A stretch of DNA of 56,479 nt. It comes from a bacterium. GTDB taxonomy: Bacteria > Actinomycetota > Acidimicrobiia > Spongiisociales > Spongiisociaceae. Every line of letters starts with the position of its first letter. The first letter of the stretch is position 1. The notes under the pieces were generated by a model, which saw only the letters and a program-made list of their open reading frames with translations, ran no database searches and was not told the origin of the DNA. Shown here piece after piece: positions 43,912 through 51,591 of this stretch. The translations under genes and the position numbers were made by a program. The DNA is taken from positions 1-56,479 of the forward strand of contig JAPPGV010000120.1 in NCBI GenBank assembly GCA_028821235.1, read 5' to 3'.

Positions 43912-44169
43912 GTGCCGATCGTCCCCCAATACACCCCCAATCCCAACGCGCTGAAGTTCGGCGTCGGGGTGGAGGTGGGCGGTCCCCGCAGCTACGTAGC
44001 GGCCAACGCCGGAGACGACCCCGTGGCCGGCGAGCTGTTCGGGATCGAGGGGGTGATGAGCGTCTTCATGACCGCCGACTTCGTCACCGTCACCAAGGCA
44101 CCGGACGCCGACTGGTCCGGCATCGAACCCGCGGTCGTGGTCATTCTCGAGAGGCACTTTCCGGACTAG
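43912..44169 (+). CDS. Stand-alone Nfu/NifU N-terminal domain protein
   Basis: 85 residues from GTG 43912 with AAGGAGG 4 nt upstream; the open frame continues upstream, but inside glcD. The Nfu_N fold is clear: YTPNPNALKFGVGVEV at the start, then FGIEGVMSVFMTADFVTVTK, then W-x-x-(I/L)-EPAVVVILERHF. In Nfu proteins this domain precedes a CxxC cluster-carrying domain. Here that second domain is missing, and the frame ends right after the first. It may assist Fe-S transfer by binding partners. Divergent placement next to glcF (an Fe-S protein) is suggestive. Confidence 0.88.
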   Translation: MPIVPQYTPNPNALKFGVGVEVGGPRSYVAANAGDDPVAGELFGIEGVMSVFMTADFVTVTKAPDADWSGIEPAVVVILERHFPD

Positions 44170-44193
44170 ACAGACCACAAGTACGATTCTGGT

Positions 44194-45063
44194 GTGGAGT
44201 CATGCGCAACACGTCCGGGCCAGGAGGATCGGCTGCTCTGCGCTCTTCGAGCCATTCGATCCGGCGACGCGGACGGGCTTCGAGCGGCTCTCGACACCGA
44301 CCCGGAGGCGGTGACCCTCGCGGTGGGTGGCAACACGTTGCTTGAATTGATGACGCAACCCGAAGCCGGACCTGCTTCACCCGAACTAGTCGACGTGCTG
44401 ATCGACGCCGGCTCCGAACTGGATCGGGCCTTGAATCTCGCTGCCTGCTGGAACCTGGCGGATCTGTGCTCCCAACTCCTAGCGGCCGGCGCCGACCCTA
44501 CCGCCCGAGCCGACGCCGGCATCACGCCGCTGGAGTCGGCCGCCATGCACAGTTCCACCCAGGCCGCCGACGTGCTGGTCCAGCATGGACTCCACCGGCA
44601 AACGCTGTGGCTGGCCGCGGCTGCGGGCCTGCTGCCGATGGTCAGGGAGTGGGTGGCGACCGACGGTTCGTTGCTGGCGGACCCGGGCCCCTACCGGCCG
44701 GACTGGGCCGACGTGGGCAGACCCGTGGGCTGTCCGCCGACCGATGACCCGGCCGAAGTCGTGAATGAGGCCTTGGTGCTCGCCGCGGCCAACGACCGGA
44801 AGGAGGTCGTCGACTACCTCCTGGGAACGGGGGTGGATGTCGACGCGCGCCCGTACCGGAATACGACCGCGTTGCACTTCGCCATCCAATTCGGCCGACT
44901 CGATATGGTGCGGCATCTTCTCCGTCAGGGGGCATCCGTCACCATCGAGGATGACACGTACCGTTCGGACGCCGCCGGTTGGGCGCAGGCGTGCGAGAGT
45001 GGTAGCGAGGACGGGACCGAGATCCACCGACTGGTCAGCGCGGCCCGTTCAATCCGCCCGTAG
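44194..45063 (+). CDS. Ankyrin-repeat protein
   Basis: 289 residues from GTG 44194, 24 bp after the Nfu-domain gene. About six ankyrin units are visible: LRAIRSGDADGLRAAL, VDVLIDAGSELDRALNLAA, DLCSQLLAAGADPTARADAG, AADVLVQHGLHRQTLWLAA, VLAAANDRKEVVDYLLGTG, and TALHFAIQFGRLDMVRHLL. There is no signal peptide or membrane segment, so it is cytosolic. Ankyrin proteins bind other proteins; no partner can be named. In bacteria this is often a domain of niche adaptation, but this copy looks compact and actinobacterial in codon use. Confidence 0.85.
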   Translation: MESCATRPGQEDRLLCALRAIRSGDADGLRAALDTDPEAVTLAVGGNTLLELMTQPEAGPASPELVDVLIDAGSELDRALNLAACWNLADLCSQLLAAGADPTARADAGITPLESAAMHSSTQAADVLVQHGLHRQTLWLAAAAGLLPMVREWVATDGSLLADPGPYRPDWADVGRPVGCPPTDDPAEVVNEALVLAAANDRKEVVDYLLGTGVDVDARPYRNTTALHFAIQFGRLDMVRHLLRQGASVTIEDDTYRSDAAGWAQACESGSEDGTEIHRLVSAARSIRP

Positions 45064-45108
45064 CCGACTGCGCCGTCTTGAAGGCATAGCGTCATGGGGA
45101 ACCGTCGA

Positions 45109-45900
45109 TCAACGTGTCACCGGCCAACCGATACCGGCCGAGTCCACCACCCACGTCAGCTCGGTCTCCGGCAGCGGGAGTAACTCCGTCTCGGTCGGAG
45201 CGGAGATCTCGGGCAGCGAAAGGGCTCGTACCTCACCATCCGGCTCTACCCGGAGGTCGACTTCCACCCGCTCCACCGGAAGCCGCTGGAATGCGGCTCC
45301 GTCCGGCGCCACCAATCGGCGGATCAGGACGGCGGCTCGGTAGGTATCCGGTCCGGTCTGGGTCACGGATCGGGTCCGGGTCCATTCCACATAGGACACG
45401 GTTTCGGCGCTGGACGGCTCAGGCGCCACTCCGTCGGGCAATCGGAGGCCCGAAGCGGCCTGCACCCGATCGGTCCACACTTCCGATGGATCGATGGTGA
45501 AGAACTCCAACACCAGCCACTCGGCGGTGCCCGCGAGAGTCCTCTCCGTACCTTGCCGGTCGACCGCCATGAGGTCGGCCTCCGAGATCCGGGTGGTGAC
45601 CTCCGGCTCGGCCAGGGCCACGGTAGCCGGGCCCGGTCCCTGCCGGTCAGCCACGGGTGGGAGGGTGGAGGTCGTGGCCAGCGGTTCGGATGCGACGGCG
45701 ATCGGCGTGACCGGCATCAGATCCGGTGCCGATGGCCGGTTGATCTGGCGGAAGACCACCATGCCCAGCACCACCACGACCAGGCCGGCTGCGATGCCGT
45801 AGATCAGTATCTTGCGGTCGGGTTGGGCAGGGATGGTGAGCTGTTCCCACGGGATGTGCTCGCTCACCTGGTCGTCGGTTGGAGGTGGAAGGTTTGGCAC
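45109..45900 (-). CDS. Membrane-anchored extracytoplasmic protein, unknown
   Basis: 263 residues from GTG 45900 (AAAGGG about 8 nt upstream); the open frame runs to 45984. About 30 cytosolic residues precede one helix (about 32-52, ILIYGIAAGLVVVVLGMVVF). A Pro/Thr-rich linker and a mixed alpha/beta domain follow, with LVLEFFTIDPSEVW and YRAAVLIRRLVAPDG. The linker and single anchor suggest a surface domain. No family is recognised. The gene is divergent from another single-anchor protein at 46050, with 149 bp between. Confidence 0.72.
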   Translation of the reverse strand: MPNLPPPTDDQVSEHIPWEQLTIPAQPDRKILIYGIAAGLVVVVLGMVVFRQINRPSAPDLMPVTPIAVASEPLATTSTLPPVADRQGPGPATVALAEPEVTTRISEADLMAVDRQGTERTLAGTAEWLVLEFFTIDPSEVWTDRVQAASGLRLPDGVAPEPSSAETVSYVEWTRTRSVTQTGPDTYRAAVLIRRLVAPDGAAFQRLPVERVEVDLRVEPDGEVRALSLPEISAPTETELLPLPETELTWVVDSAGIGWPVTR

Positions 45901-46035
45901 GGGCGGACCCTTTCGCTCCTCCCGGTGCCGACGAACATCGCGCCTCCGGACAACATACCCCGAATATGGCCTCGTTTCCAGCACGGTCGCATGCCCCGCC
46001 GGGCAGGGATAACCGGAAACCGGTCGCGTGCGGAC

Positions 46036-46049
46036 TAACGTTGTTCGCT
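46036..46049 (+). promoter_or_regulatory. Leaderless-type -10 element
   Basis: TAACGT (46036-46041) lies 8 nt before the ATG at 46050. Confidence 0.4.
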
Positions 46050-46712
46050 ATGGTGTCCAACCCCGACCCCAGGCCCGGCCGGTGGGTATTGCCCTTGGTA
46101 GTGCTGGGAATGATCCTGTTCACCTGGGTCTGGGTGAACCGTCTGGAGCCGCCTGCCGTCGAGATTACTTCCGGTGCAACGGGCACTACTCGGCCCACGA
46201 CCGCAACCTCGGCGGCCGTTGAGGACACATCCGCCGGTGATGGCGGGACCGAGACGACCGAAGACACCACTCCTACGACCCTCCTGCCGCCCGAGATCGA
46301 GGTGTACCTCACCAACCTGGCCGAGGACAAGACGGCGCTGGCGGCGCTGGTCGAGGAGTTGAACGCTGTCAACGACGCCTGGGAGAACCGGGATGAGACC
46401 GGTGTTACCTTCGCCGAGACGGAGGCCGGCATGGTCGCTGCCTCCGAGCGCGCCGTGGTCTTCAGCGAGGCGGTGGAGCTCCACCGGCCCCCAGAGGACG
46501 TGGCCGGGTTGACCGACGCTCACCAGCGGGTCTACGAGTCGGCGGCCGCAGTCGCAGAAGCAGCAGCCGCCGCCCTGACCGGATTGAGAGCGCCCGACAC
46601 CGGCGAGGACCGCCGAGCGGCCATGGTGGAGTTCCGGGCCGCAGCGGCCAGCTTCGAACAACAGGTCGACCAGATCAGCGAGATCGTCCGGCAGGGCTTC
46701 GGCGCCGCCTGA
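46050..46712 (+). CDS. Membrane-anchored protein with Thr-rich linker and helical domain
   Basis: 220 residues from ATG 46050. One membrane helix lies at about residues 13-32 (WVLPLVVLGMILFTWVW). A 40-residue Thr/Ala/Glu-rich linker (TTRPTTATSA, TTEDTTPTTLL) follows, then a helical, acidic C-terminal domain (about 85-220) rich in Ala and Glu with regular heptads. The product should sit outside the membrane with a helical bundle. No family is recognised. Confidence 0.72.
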   Translation: MVSNPDPRPGRWVLPLVVLGMILFTWVWVNRLEPPAVEITSGATGTTRPTTATSAAVEDTSAGDGGTETTEDTTPTTLLPPEIEVYLTNLAEDKTALAALVEELNAVNDAWENRDETGVTFAETEAGMVAASERAVVFSEAVELHRPPEDVAGLTDAHQRVYESAAAVAEAAAAALTGLRAPDTGEDRRAAMVEFRAAAASFEQQVDQISEIVRQGFGAA

Positions 46713-46878
46713 CAGTTCCGGGCACGTTCCCGATGACTCCTTGCCTGTCCCGACACGCTGGCTACTACTGAGGCTTCGCCGACCAGCCCCCTTGAAACCA
46801 TCATCGGATAGCGATATATGGAGTGTGGGATGACTAGAAGCAGGGTGTGTAGCTCAACATCCATCCCGTGCTCTGGGC

Positions 46879-46891
46879 TACACTGGCAGCA
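46879..46891 (+). promoter_or_regulatory. Leaderless-type -10 element
   Basis: TACACT (46879-46884) lies 7 nt before the ATG at 46892. Confidence 0.4.
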
Positions 46892-47242
46892 ATGGAGTTA
46901 AGCAATATGGACTATGCAGTGGTCGTCGGATTGTTCGGCATCTCGGTCGCTTTCTTCTGGCGGGTCGTGTTCGTGCTGGCCCGAAGCATCGAGAGAAGCC
47001 TCGATGAGTTCAAGGCCCTTACCAACGAGCGCTTCGACCGCCAAGATGCGGCGATCAGGGAAGGCTTCGCCAAGCAGGATGAGCGGTTCGACCGGCAGGA
47101 CGGGCGGCTGGACCGACAGGATGAGCGCCTGGAGAGGCACGGCGCTTTGCTACTCCAGTTGGTCAGGGACGTCGGTCTGCTGACCGGCGCGCTGATCGGA
47201 ATACCGGGCAAGGAGAGAGAGAAGGTCGGCTCCCGCGAGTAG
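46892..47242 (+). CDS. Small membrane protein with RFDRQD coiled-coil repeats
   Basis: 116 residues from ATG 46892 (ATG 46907 is also possible). A membrane helix occupies about residues 6-27 (YAVVVGLFGISVAFFWRVVFVL). The region 35-92 is a coiled coil built on repeated ERFDRQD-type heptads: ERFDRQDA, DERFDRQD, GRLDRQDER. It ends in a short hydrophobic segment (residues 85-105) and a charged tail. Such repeats recur in phage and plasmid membrane proteins of unknown role. Confidence 0.65.
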   Translation: MELSNMDYAVVVGLFGISVAFFWRVVFVLARSIERSLDEFKALTNERFDRQDAAIREGFAKQDERFDRQDGRLDRQDERLERHGALLLQLVRDVGLLTGALIGIPGKEREKVGSRE

Positions 47243-47278
47243 GCCTTACCGGCCGCCGGCGAGGGTGCGAAAGAGTAA

Positions 47279-47314
47279 AGGCCCGATGCGCGCATTGCTG
47301 CACGCATCGGGCCT
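47279..47314 (-). terminator. Rho-independent-type terminator of glnII
   Basis: A perfect 12-bp stem, AGGCCCGATGCG and its complement, with a 12-nt loop, lies 22 bp past the glutamine synthetase stop. On the reverse strand it is followed by TTTACTCTTT, a loose T run. It may also stop transcripts of the forward gene ending at 47242. Confidence 0.75.
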
Positions 47315-47335
47315 CAGACCACAGGGTCGGTTGGT

Positions 47336-48364
47336 TCAGGAGGAGGCCGCTCCGCAGATGGTCTCCATGATCAGGCGGGTAACCAGGTAGGGATCGCAGT
47401 TCGAGTTGGGACGGCGATCCTCGATGTAGCCCCTCTGGTTCTTGTAGGTGGTCCAGGGGATCCTCACGGATGCGCCCCGGTCGGACACCGCGTAGTTGAA
47501 CTGGTCGTAGCGCTGGGTCTCGTGGGCCCCGGTCAACCGCATCTCGATGTCGGCGCCGTAGTTCTTGACGTGCTCCTGCGCGTTGGCGCCCAGAGCCTCG
47601 CAAGCGGCGATGACGGCGTCGTAGTTCTCCATCATCTGGCGAGTCGAGACGTTGGTGTGGCATCCGGCGCCGTTCCAGTCACCCAGTACCGGCTTCGGAT
47701 GCAGGGTCACCTGGAGGCCGTAGTCCTCGGCGATCCGCTCGATCATCCAGCGGGCGATCAGGATCTGGTCGGATACCTCGACGGGCGGCAGCGGCCCGAT
47801 CTGGTATTCCCACTGCCCCGGCATCACTTCGGCGTTGGTGCCCTCGATCGACAGGCCGGCGTCGATGCAGGCCTGGCTGTGCGCATCCACCACGGGCCTC
47901 CCGAAGGCGCGATTGGCGCCCACGGAGCAGTAGTACGGGCCCTGGGGGGCCGGATACCCGCCGAGCGGGAACCCCGGCGGGGGTCCGTAGTACTGGCTGG
48001 CCGTCGGATCCATCATCGTGATGAAGGTGTATTCCTGCTCCAATCCGAAGATCGGGTTGAAGTCGGCGTACTTCTCGTAGGCTGCCACGCAGGCGGCCCG
48101 GGTATTGGTGGGGTGGGGTTCGAGGTCGGGCGTCAGGCACTCGGAGAGCACGAGAATGTCGTCGCCGCCCCTGATCGGGTCGGGAACGGTCTTCACCGGC
48201 CTGAGCACCACATCCGAGTCGCCTCCGGGCGCCTGGTTGGTGCTTGATCCGTCGAAGCCCCAGATGCCCGGCTCTTCGCCGTCCTTGAGCACGTTGGTCT
48301 TCGACCGCAGGAGCGGGGTCGGATCGGTCCCGTCCGACCAGATATACATCGCTCTGTAAGCCAT
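47336..48364 (-). CDS. glnII: Glutamine synthetase type II (GSII)
   Basis: 342 residues, the length of type II (eukaryote-like) enzymes rather than the 470 of GlnA type I. Hallmarks: IWGFDGSSTNQA near residue 34, NPIFGLEQEYTF near residue 102, GTNAEVMPGQWEYQIGP near residue 177, and LGDWNGAGCHTNVST near residue 227. It makes glutamine from glutamate, ammonia and ATP. GSII is known in Streptomyces, Frankia and rhizobia. The start has AGGA upstream. A clear terminator follows. Confidence 0.96.
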   Translation of the reverse strand: MAYRAMYIWSDGTDPTPLLRSKTNVLKDGEEPGIWGFDGSSTNQAPGGDSDVVLRPVKTVPDPIRGGDDILVLSECLTPDLEPHPTNTRAACVAAYEKYADFNPIFGLEQEYTFITMMDPTASQYYGPPPGFPLGGYPAPQGPYYCSVGANRAFGRPVVDAHSQACIDAGLSIEGTNAEVMPGQWEYQIGPLPPVEVSDQILIARWMIERIAEDYGLQVTLHPKPVLGDWNGAGCHTNVSTRQMMENYDAVIAACEALGANAQEHVKNYGADIEMRLTGAHETQRYDQFNYAVSDRGASVRIPWTTYKNQRGYIEDRRPNSNCDPYLVTRLIMETICGAASS

Positions 48365-48505
48365 TCCATCATCCTCTCATCAGCGGAATCCCCCATGCCG
48401 CAGTGAGTCGACCGCCTGGCGAGTGGTCGCCTCTACCCGTTGCGATCAACGCACCCGGGCCTCGTGGGGCGTGGCGTCGCAAGGCTAGTCCGCCCGAGCA
48501 TGAAT

Positions 48506-48526
48506 CGGAAACGCATGCGTGTTCCG
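48506..48526. promoter_or_regulatory. Palindrome upstream of glnII
   Basis: CGGAA (48506-48510), the perfect palindrome ACGCATGCGT (48511-48520), one G, and TTCCG (48522-48526) form an interrupted inverted repeat about 145 bp before the glnII start. It may be an operator or a stop signal for the methyltransferase gene upstream. No other element is clear in 48365-48597. Confidence 0.35.
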
Positions 48527-48597
48527 GTCGTCTGCCGATCAGGCGTGGCCGCGCCCCGTTCTGGTGGCGGGATGGTGCCGGACCACCTCGACTCGAT

Positions 48598-49278
48598 TCA
48601 TCCGTCCGGTCGTGCGGCTTTGGTGGCTACCAGCAGGATGTCGTGGGCCACCCGCACCACGCCGTCCTCGCCCTCCACTTCACGGAAGACCTTCTCGTTC
48701 CGCAACAACTCCAACTGGCCGAAATCGGCGGCGAGAGCCTTCTCGTCGAACAACACCTCCGGATGCTGGGGTCCTCCGAACCCGTCCGTGATGTTGTCGG
48801 AGTGATGGGCGATCAGCCAGACCGTCCCCCCGGGAGCCACGGCTTCCGCGGCCTTGGCATGAGCCACCCGGCGGTCATGTGGCGCGAGCTGCAGGTACGA
48901 GAGAACCACCAGGTCGAAGGCGCCCGGCGGCGGCGTCCAGTCCTCCACCACGTCCGCCACCTCGAAGAGCACATCCACCGTGCGGTCTCCCGCCATCCGG
49001 CGGGCCTGTTCCACGGCCACCGGGGATAGGTCGACCCCGGTGACCCGATGGCCTTGGGTGGCCAGCCACACGGCGTTGCGTCCCTGCCCACACCCGAGGT
49101 CAAGGACCCGGCGAGGGGTGAGCCCGGTTGCGTAAGCGGCGAGGAACCGGTTGGGCTCGGTTCCCCACACCATGCCTCTGCTCGCGTAGCGCTCGTTCCA
49201 CGCCTCCACGGTGCCGCTCTCGCGATAGGAAGCGGTTGGCGCCCGACCCGATGATTCGACATGGTCGCCGGGCCGCAT
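48598..49278 (-). CDS. Class I SAM-dependent methyltransferase
   Basis: 226 residues from ATG 49278; the open frame continues to 49443 inside ridA. Motif I is VLDLGCGQGRNAVWLATQG near residue 58, with the acidic motif II in TGVDLSP and a motif IV region FDLVVLSYLQL. The N-terminal NERYASRGMVWGTEPNRFL resembles TehB-like and thiopurine-type methyltransferases that make toxic chemicals volatile or less harmful. The substrate is not determinable. It lies 10 bp after ridA ends, so they are likely co-transcribed. Confidence 0.85.
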   Translation of the reverse strand: MRPGDHVESSGRAPTASYRESGTVEAWNERYASRGMVWGTEPNRFLAAYATGLTPRRVLDLGCGQGRNAVWLATQGHRVTGVDLSPVAVEQARRMAGDRTVDVLFEVADVVEDWTPPPGAFDLVVLSYLQLAPHDRRVAHAKAAEAVAPGGTVWLIAHHSDNITDGFGGPQHPEVLFDEKALAADFGQLELLRNEKVFREVEGEDGVVRVAHDILLVATKAARPDG

Positions 49279-49288
49279 GGAGCCGACC

Positions 49289-49681
49289 TCAGGCCTGGTT
49301 CCCGCTCCGGGTGGCCACGATCTCGATCTCGACCAGGAACCCGCCGGGCAGGGCCGACACCTCCACCGCCGACCGGGCCGGGGCATCACCCTCGAAATAC
49401 TCCGCGTACACCGCGTTGATAGCGGCGTAGTCCCCGATGTCAACCATGAAGATGGTGGTCTTGACGATGTCGGAGTAACCCAGGCCGATGTCGCCCAGCA
49501 TGGCGCCGATGTTGTTCATCACCTGACGCGTCTGCGCAGAGACGTCGCCGTCTTCCCGTCCACCCTCCGGTATGAGTGCCACTTGACCCGACAGGAACAC
49601 CAGGCCGGCGGCCTCGACCGCCACCGTGTACGGACCTATGGCAGGTGGGGCACTGGGGGTCTCGAGGGTCTTTCTTGCCAT
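49289..49681 (-). CDS. ridA: RidA family enamine/imine deaminase
   Basis: 130 residues. The RidA fold is indicated by SAPPAIGPYTVAVEAAGLVFLSGQ, QVMNNIGAMLGDIGLGYSDIVKTTIFM, and PARSAVEVSALPGGFLVEIE. The substrate-binding Arg lies in RSAVEV near residue 104. It hydrolyses reactive enamines released by PLP enzymes to 2-oxo acids. Trimeric and cytosolic. It lies upstream of the methyltransferase on the same strand. Confidence 0.94.
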   Translation of the reverse strand: MARKTLETPSAPPAIGPYTVAVEAAGLVFLSGQVALIPEGGREDGDVSAQTRQVMNNIGAMLGDIGLGYSDIVKTTIFMVDIGDYAAINAVYAEYFEGDAPARSAVEVSALPGGFLVEIEIVATRSGNQA

Positions 49682-49791
49682 GGCGATGCCTCCGTTGGCT
49701 GAGGATCAGAGGCTACCGCGCGTTGTGGCGAGCTCGGGCGCCCGACTGCGGCGACCGATGAGTTCGCAGCATTTACTGCGCGTTGTCATTG

Positions 49792-49819
49792 ATAACTAGC
49801 AACTAGTAACTAGCAACTA
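49792..49819 (-). repeat. TAGTTGC-type heptad array, four units
   Basis: Read on the reverse strand the units are TAGTTGC, TAGTTAC, TAGTTGC and TAGTTAT. The first supplies the stop codon of the A-type carrier gene. It is a diverged relative of the array at 9414-9455. Confidence 0.93.
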
Positions 49820-50179
49820 GCTAAAGCTATTGCCGCAACCGCACGACCTGCTGACGTTCGGGTTGTTGATGGCGAAACCCGCCCCCATGAGGCCGTCCTG
49901 GTAGTCCAGGGTCGAGCCGCGCAACAGGTCCACGCTCTGGCGGTCCACCACCACGTAGAGGCCCTCGAACTCCTCGACTACGTCGGCCTCGGATCTGTCA
50001 GAGTCGAAGAACATCTCGTAGGAGAAGCCGGAACACCCTCCGGGGCGGACGGCCATGCGCAGGGCTAGGGCCGGGTCCCCCTCGGAGACCAGCAGTTCAC
50101 GCACCTTGGCGACCGCTCCATCGGTCAGCGTGACCGCCCTCATCGGTCGGCGCGTGGTGATGTTGACGAACTGTTCCAT
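49817..50179 (-). CDS. A-type iron-sulfur carrier protein (IscA/ErpA family)
   Basis: 120 residues from ATG 50179 with GGGAG about 8 nt upstream; the open frame extends to 50422 without coding signs. The three cluster-binding Cys are present: CSGFSYEM near residue 49 and CGCGNSF at the end. YVVVDRQSVDLLRGSTLDYQ is the conserved core. It carries 2Fe-2S or 4Fe-4S units to target enzymes. Its TAG stop is the first unit of a heptad array. Confidence 0.94.
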   Translation of the reverse strand: MEQFVNITTRRPMRAVTLTDGAVAKVRELLVSEGDPALALRMAVRPGGCSGFSYEMFFDSDRSEADVVEEFEGLYVVVDRQSVDLLRGSTLDYQDGLMGAGFAINNPNVSRSCGCGNSFS

Positions 50180-50237
50180 CCGGGTACTCCCGATCGACCG
50201 CCCGGGCCATCCGAGGAATCGCGGGCCCGGCGCTGGC

Positions 50238-50243
50238 ATTATA
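50238..50243 (-). promoter_or_regulatory. TATAAT -10 element ahead of the A-type carrier gene
   Basis: On the reverse strand TGTATAATG contains a perfect TATAAT, giving a leader of about 50 nt before the ATG at 50179. A good -35 box is not seen. It lies in the 236-bp divergent region with mrp; nothing else is recognised there. Confidence 0.45.
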
Positions 50244-50415
50244 CAGGTGGACGGCATCCAACCGTGAGATCGAGCGCAGGAAGTATGCGGATCCGTGCGG
50301 CGCGGTTGTTGCCATTGTGATCGGTTCGCTGCCGGAGGTCGGGGAGAGCCGGCGTGCCGAGAACGGCGCCATTGCCGATAAGGTGGGCCGATCCGACGGA
50401 TGCGCGGAGACGACC

Positions 50416-51555
50416 ATGCCACAGACCCTCACCGAAGACCGGATCATGGATGCCCTACGAGGGGTGATGGATCCTGAGTTGGGTTCGGACGTGGTCGATC
50501 TGGGGATGGTGCGCGAGGTCGTACTCGATGAAGGCGTTGTGACCATCGGCCTGGCTCTGACCATCGCGGAGTGCCCGATGCGGGGTCAGATCGAGAACGA
50601 CACAGTCCGCCGGATCGAGGCCATCCCCGGCGTGCGAAAGGCGGTGGTCGAGACCCGGGCCATGACCAGGAAACAGCGTTCGGAGCTCATGGAGGTGGCA
50701 CGCCGCCGCGCCCGCGAGAACGCAGCACCCACCCGCGTGCCGCCCACTACCAGGACGATCGCGGTCGGGAGCGGTAAGGGCGGAGTCGGCAAGAGCTCGG
50801 TCTCCGTCAACCTGGCCCTGGCGCTCGGCCGGCTGGGGTACCGGGTCGGGTTGCTCGATGCTGACATCTGGGGGTTCTCGATCCCCAGGATGCTGGGGAC
50901 CGAGGCCCGGATCGAGGCCGATCCGGCTACCAGGCTCATGCAACCGGTAGAGGCCTACGGGATCGAGGTGGTGTCCACGGGCCTGATCGTGGAGACGGAG
51001 GAGACCGCCCTCATGTGGCGGGGCCTGATGCTCTCCAAGGCGCTGGAGCAGTTCCTCCAGCAGGTCGCCTGGGGCAAACTCGACTACCTCGTCATCGATC
51101 TGCCTCCCGGCACGGGCGACATCCAGATGGCCCTGGCGCGCCTCCTGCCCCAGTCGGAGATGGTCGTGGTGACCACCCCCTCGCGGACTGCCCAGAAGGT
51201 GGCGATCAGGGTGGCCGACATGGCCCGCCGCTCCGCCATGCCATTGGTGGCGGTGATCGAGAACATGTCTTACTTCGAAACGCCGGACGGGCAGCGGTTC
51301 GAGTTGTTCGGCCAAGGAGGGGGCGAGGCGTTGGCGGACTCGCTGAACATCCCGCTCATCGGAGAGATACCCCTGGATCCGGCCCTGGGCTCAGGCGCCG
51401 ACCGGGGCGAGCCGGTGGTGGTCGTCCGGCCCGACAGGCCTGCCGCCCAGGTCTTCATGGAGATGGCCGATCGGCTGGTCACTCTGGTTCCCCCGGCTGC
51501 CGCCGAGACCTGCACGGGCCGGATCGCCAAGCTGATGGCGGCGCTCTCCTCGTAG
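50416..51555 (+). CDS. mrp: Mrp/NBP35-type Fe-S scaffold ATPase
   Basis: 379 residues from ATG 50416, the first start that keeps the MIP18 (DUF59) domain intact. Residues 5-80 are MIP18-like (ALRGVMDPELGSDVVDLGM). The P-loop is VGSGKGGVGKSSVSVNLA near residue 118, and the switch region is VIDLPPGTGDIQM. The CxxC pair that holds the cluster in many Mrp proteins is missing (ENMSYFETPDGQRFELFG), as in other actinobacterial members. It lies next to cysteine desulfurase and an A-type carrier. Confidence 0.94.
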   Translation: MPQTLTEDRIMDALRGVMDPELGSDVVDLGMVREVVLDEGVVTIGLALTIAECPMRGQIENDTVRRIEAIPGVRKAVVETRAMTRKQRSELMEVARRRARENAAPTRVPPTTRTIAVGSGKGGVGKSSVSVNLALALGRLGYRVGLLDADIWGFSIPRMLGTEARIEADPATRLMQPVEAYGIEVVSTGLIVETEETALMWRGLMLSKALEQFLQQVAWGKLDYLVIDLPPGTGDIQMALARLLPQSEMVVVTTPSRTAQKVAIRVADMARRSAMPLVAVIENMSYFETPDGQRFELFGQGGGEALADSLNIPLIGEIPLDPALGSGADRGEPVVVVRPDRPAAQVFMEMADRLVTLVPPAAAETCTGRIAKLMAALSS

Positions 51556-51591
51556 GGCTCGATTCCTCGGATTACTTCGGGGGGAGGTTCC

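Noticed and set aside
43843-44178. N-terminal extension of glcD to 44178
   Set aside because: The extra 112 residues are antisense to the Nfu-domain gene and lack any family similarity; GTG 43842 gives the normal GlcD length.
49682-49791. tRNA or small RNA gene between ridA and the A-type carrier gene
   Set aside because: No cloverleaf or terminator could be drawn; the stretch only shows a repeated CTGCGCGTTGT-like motif.
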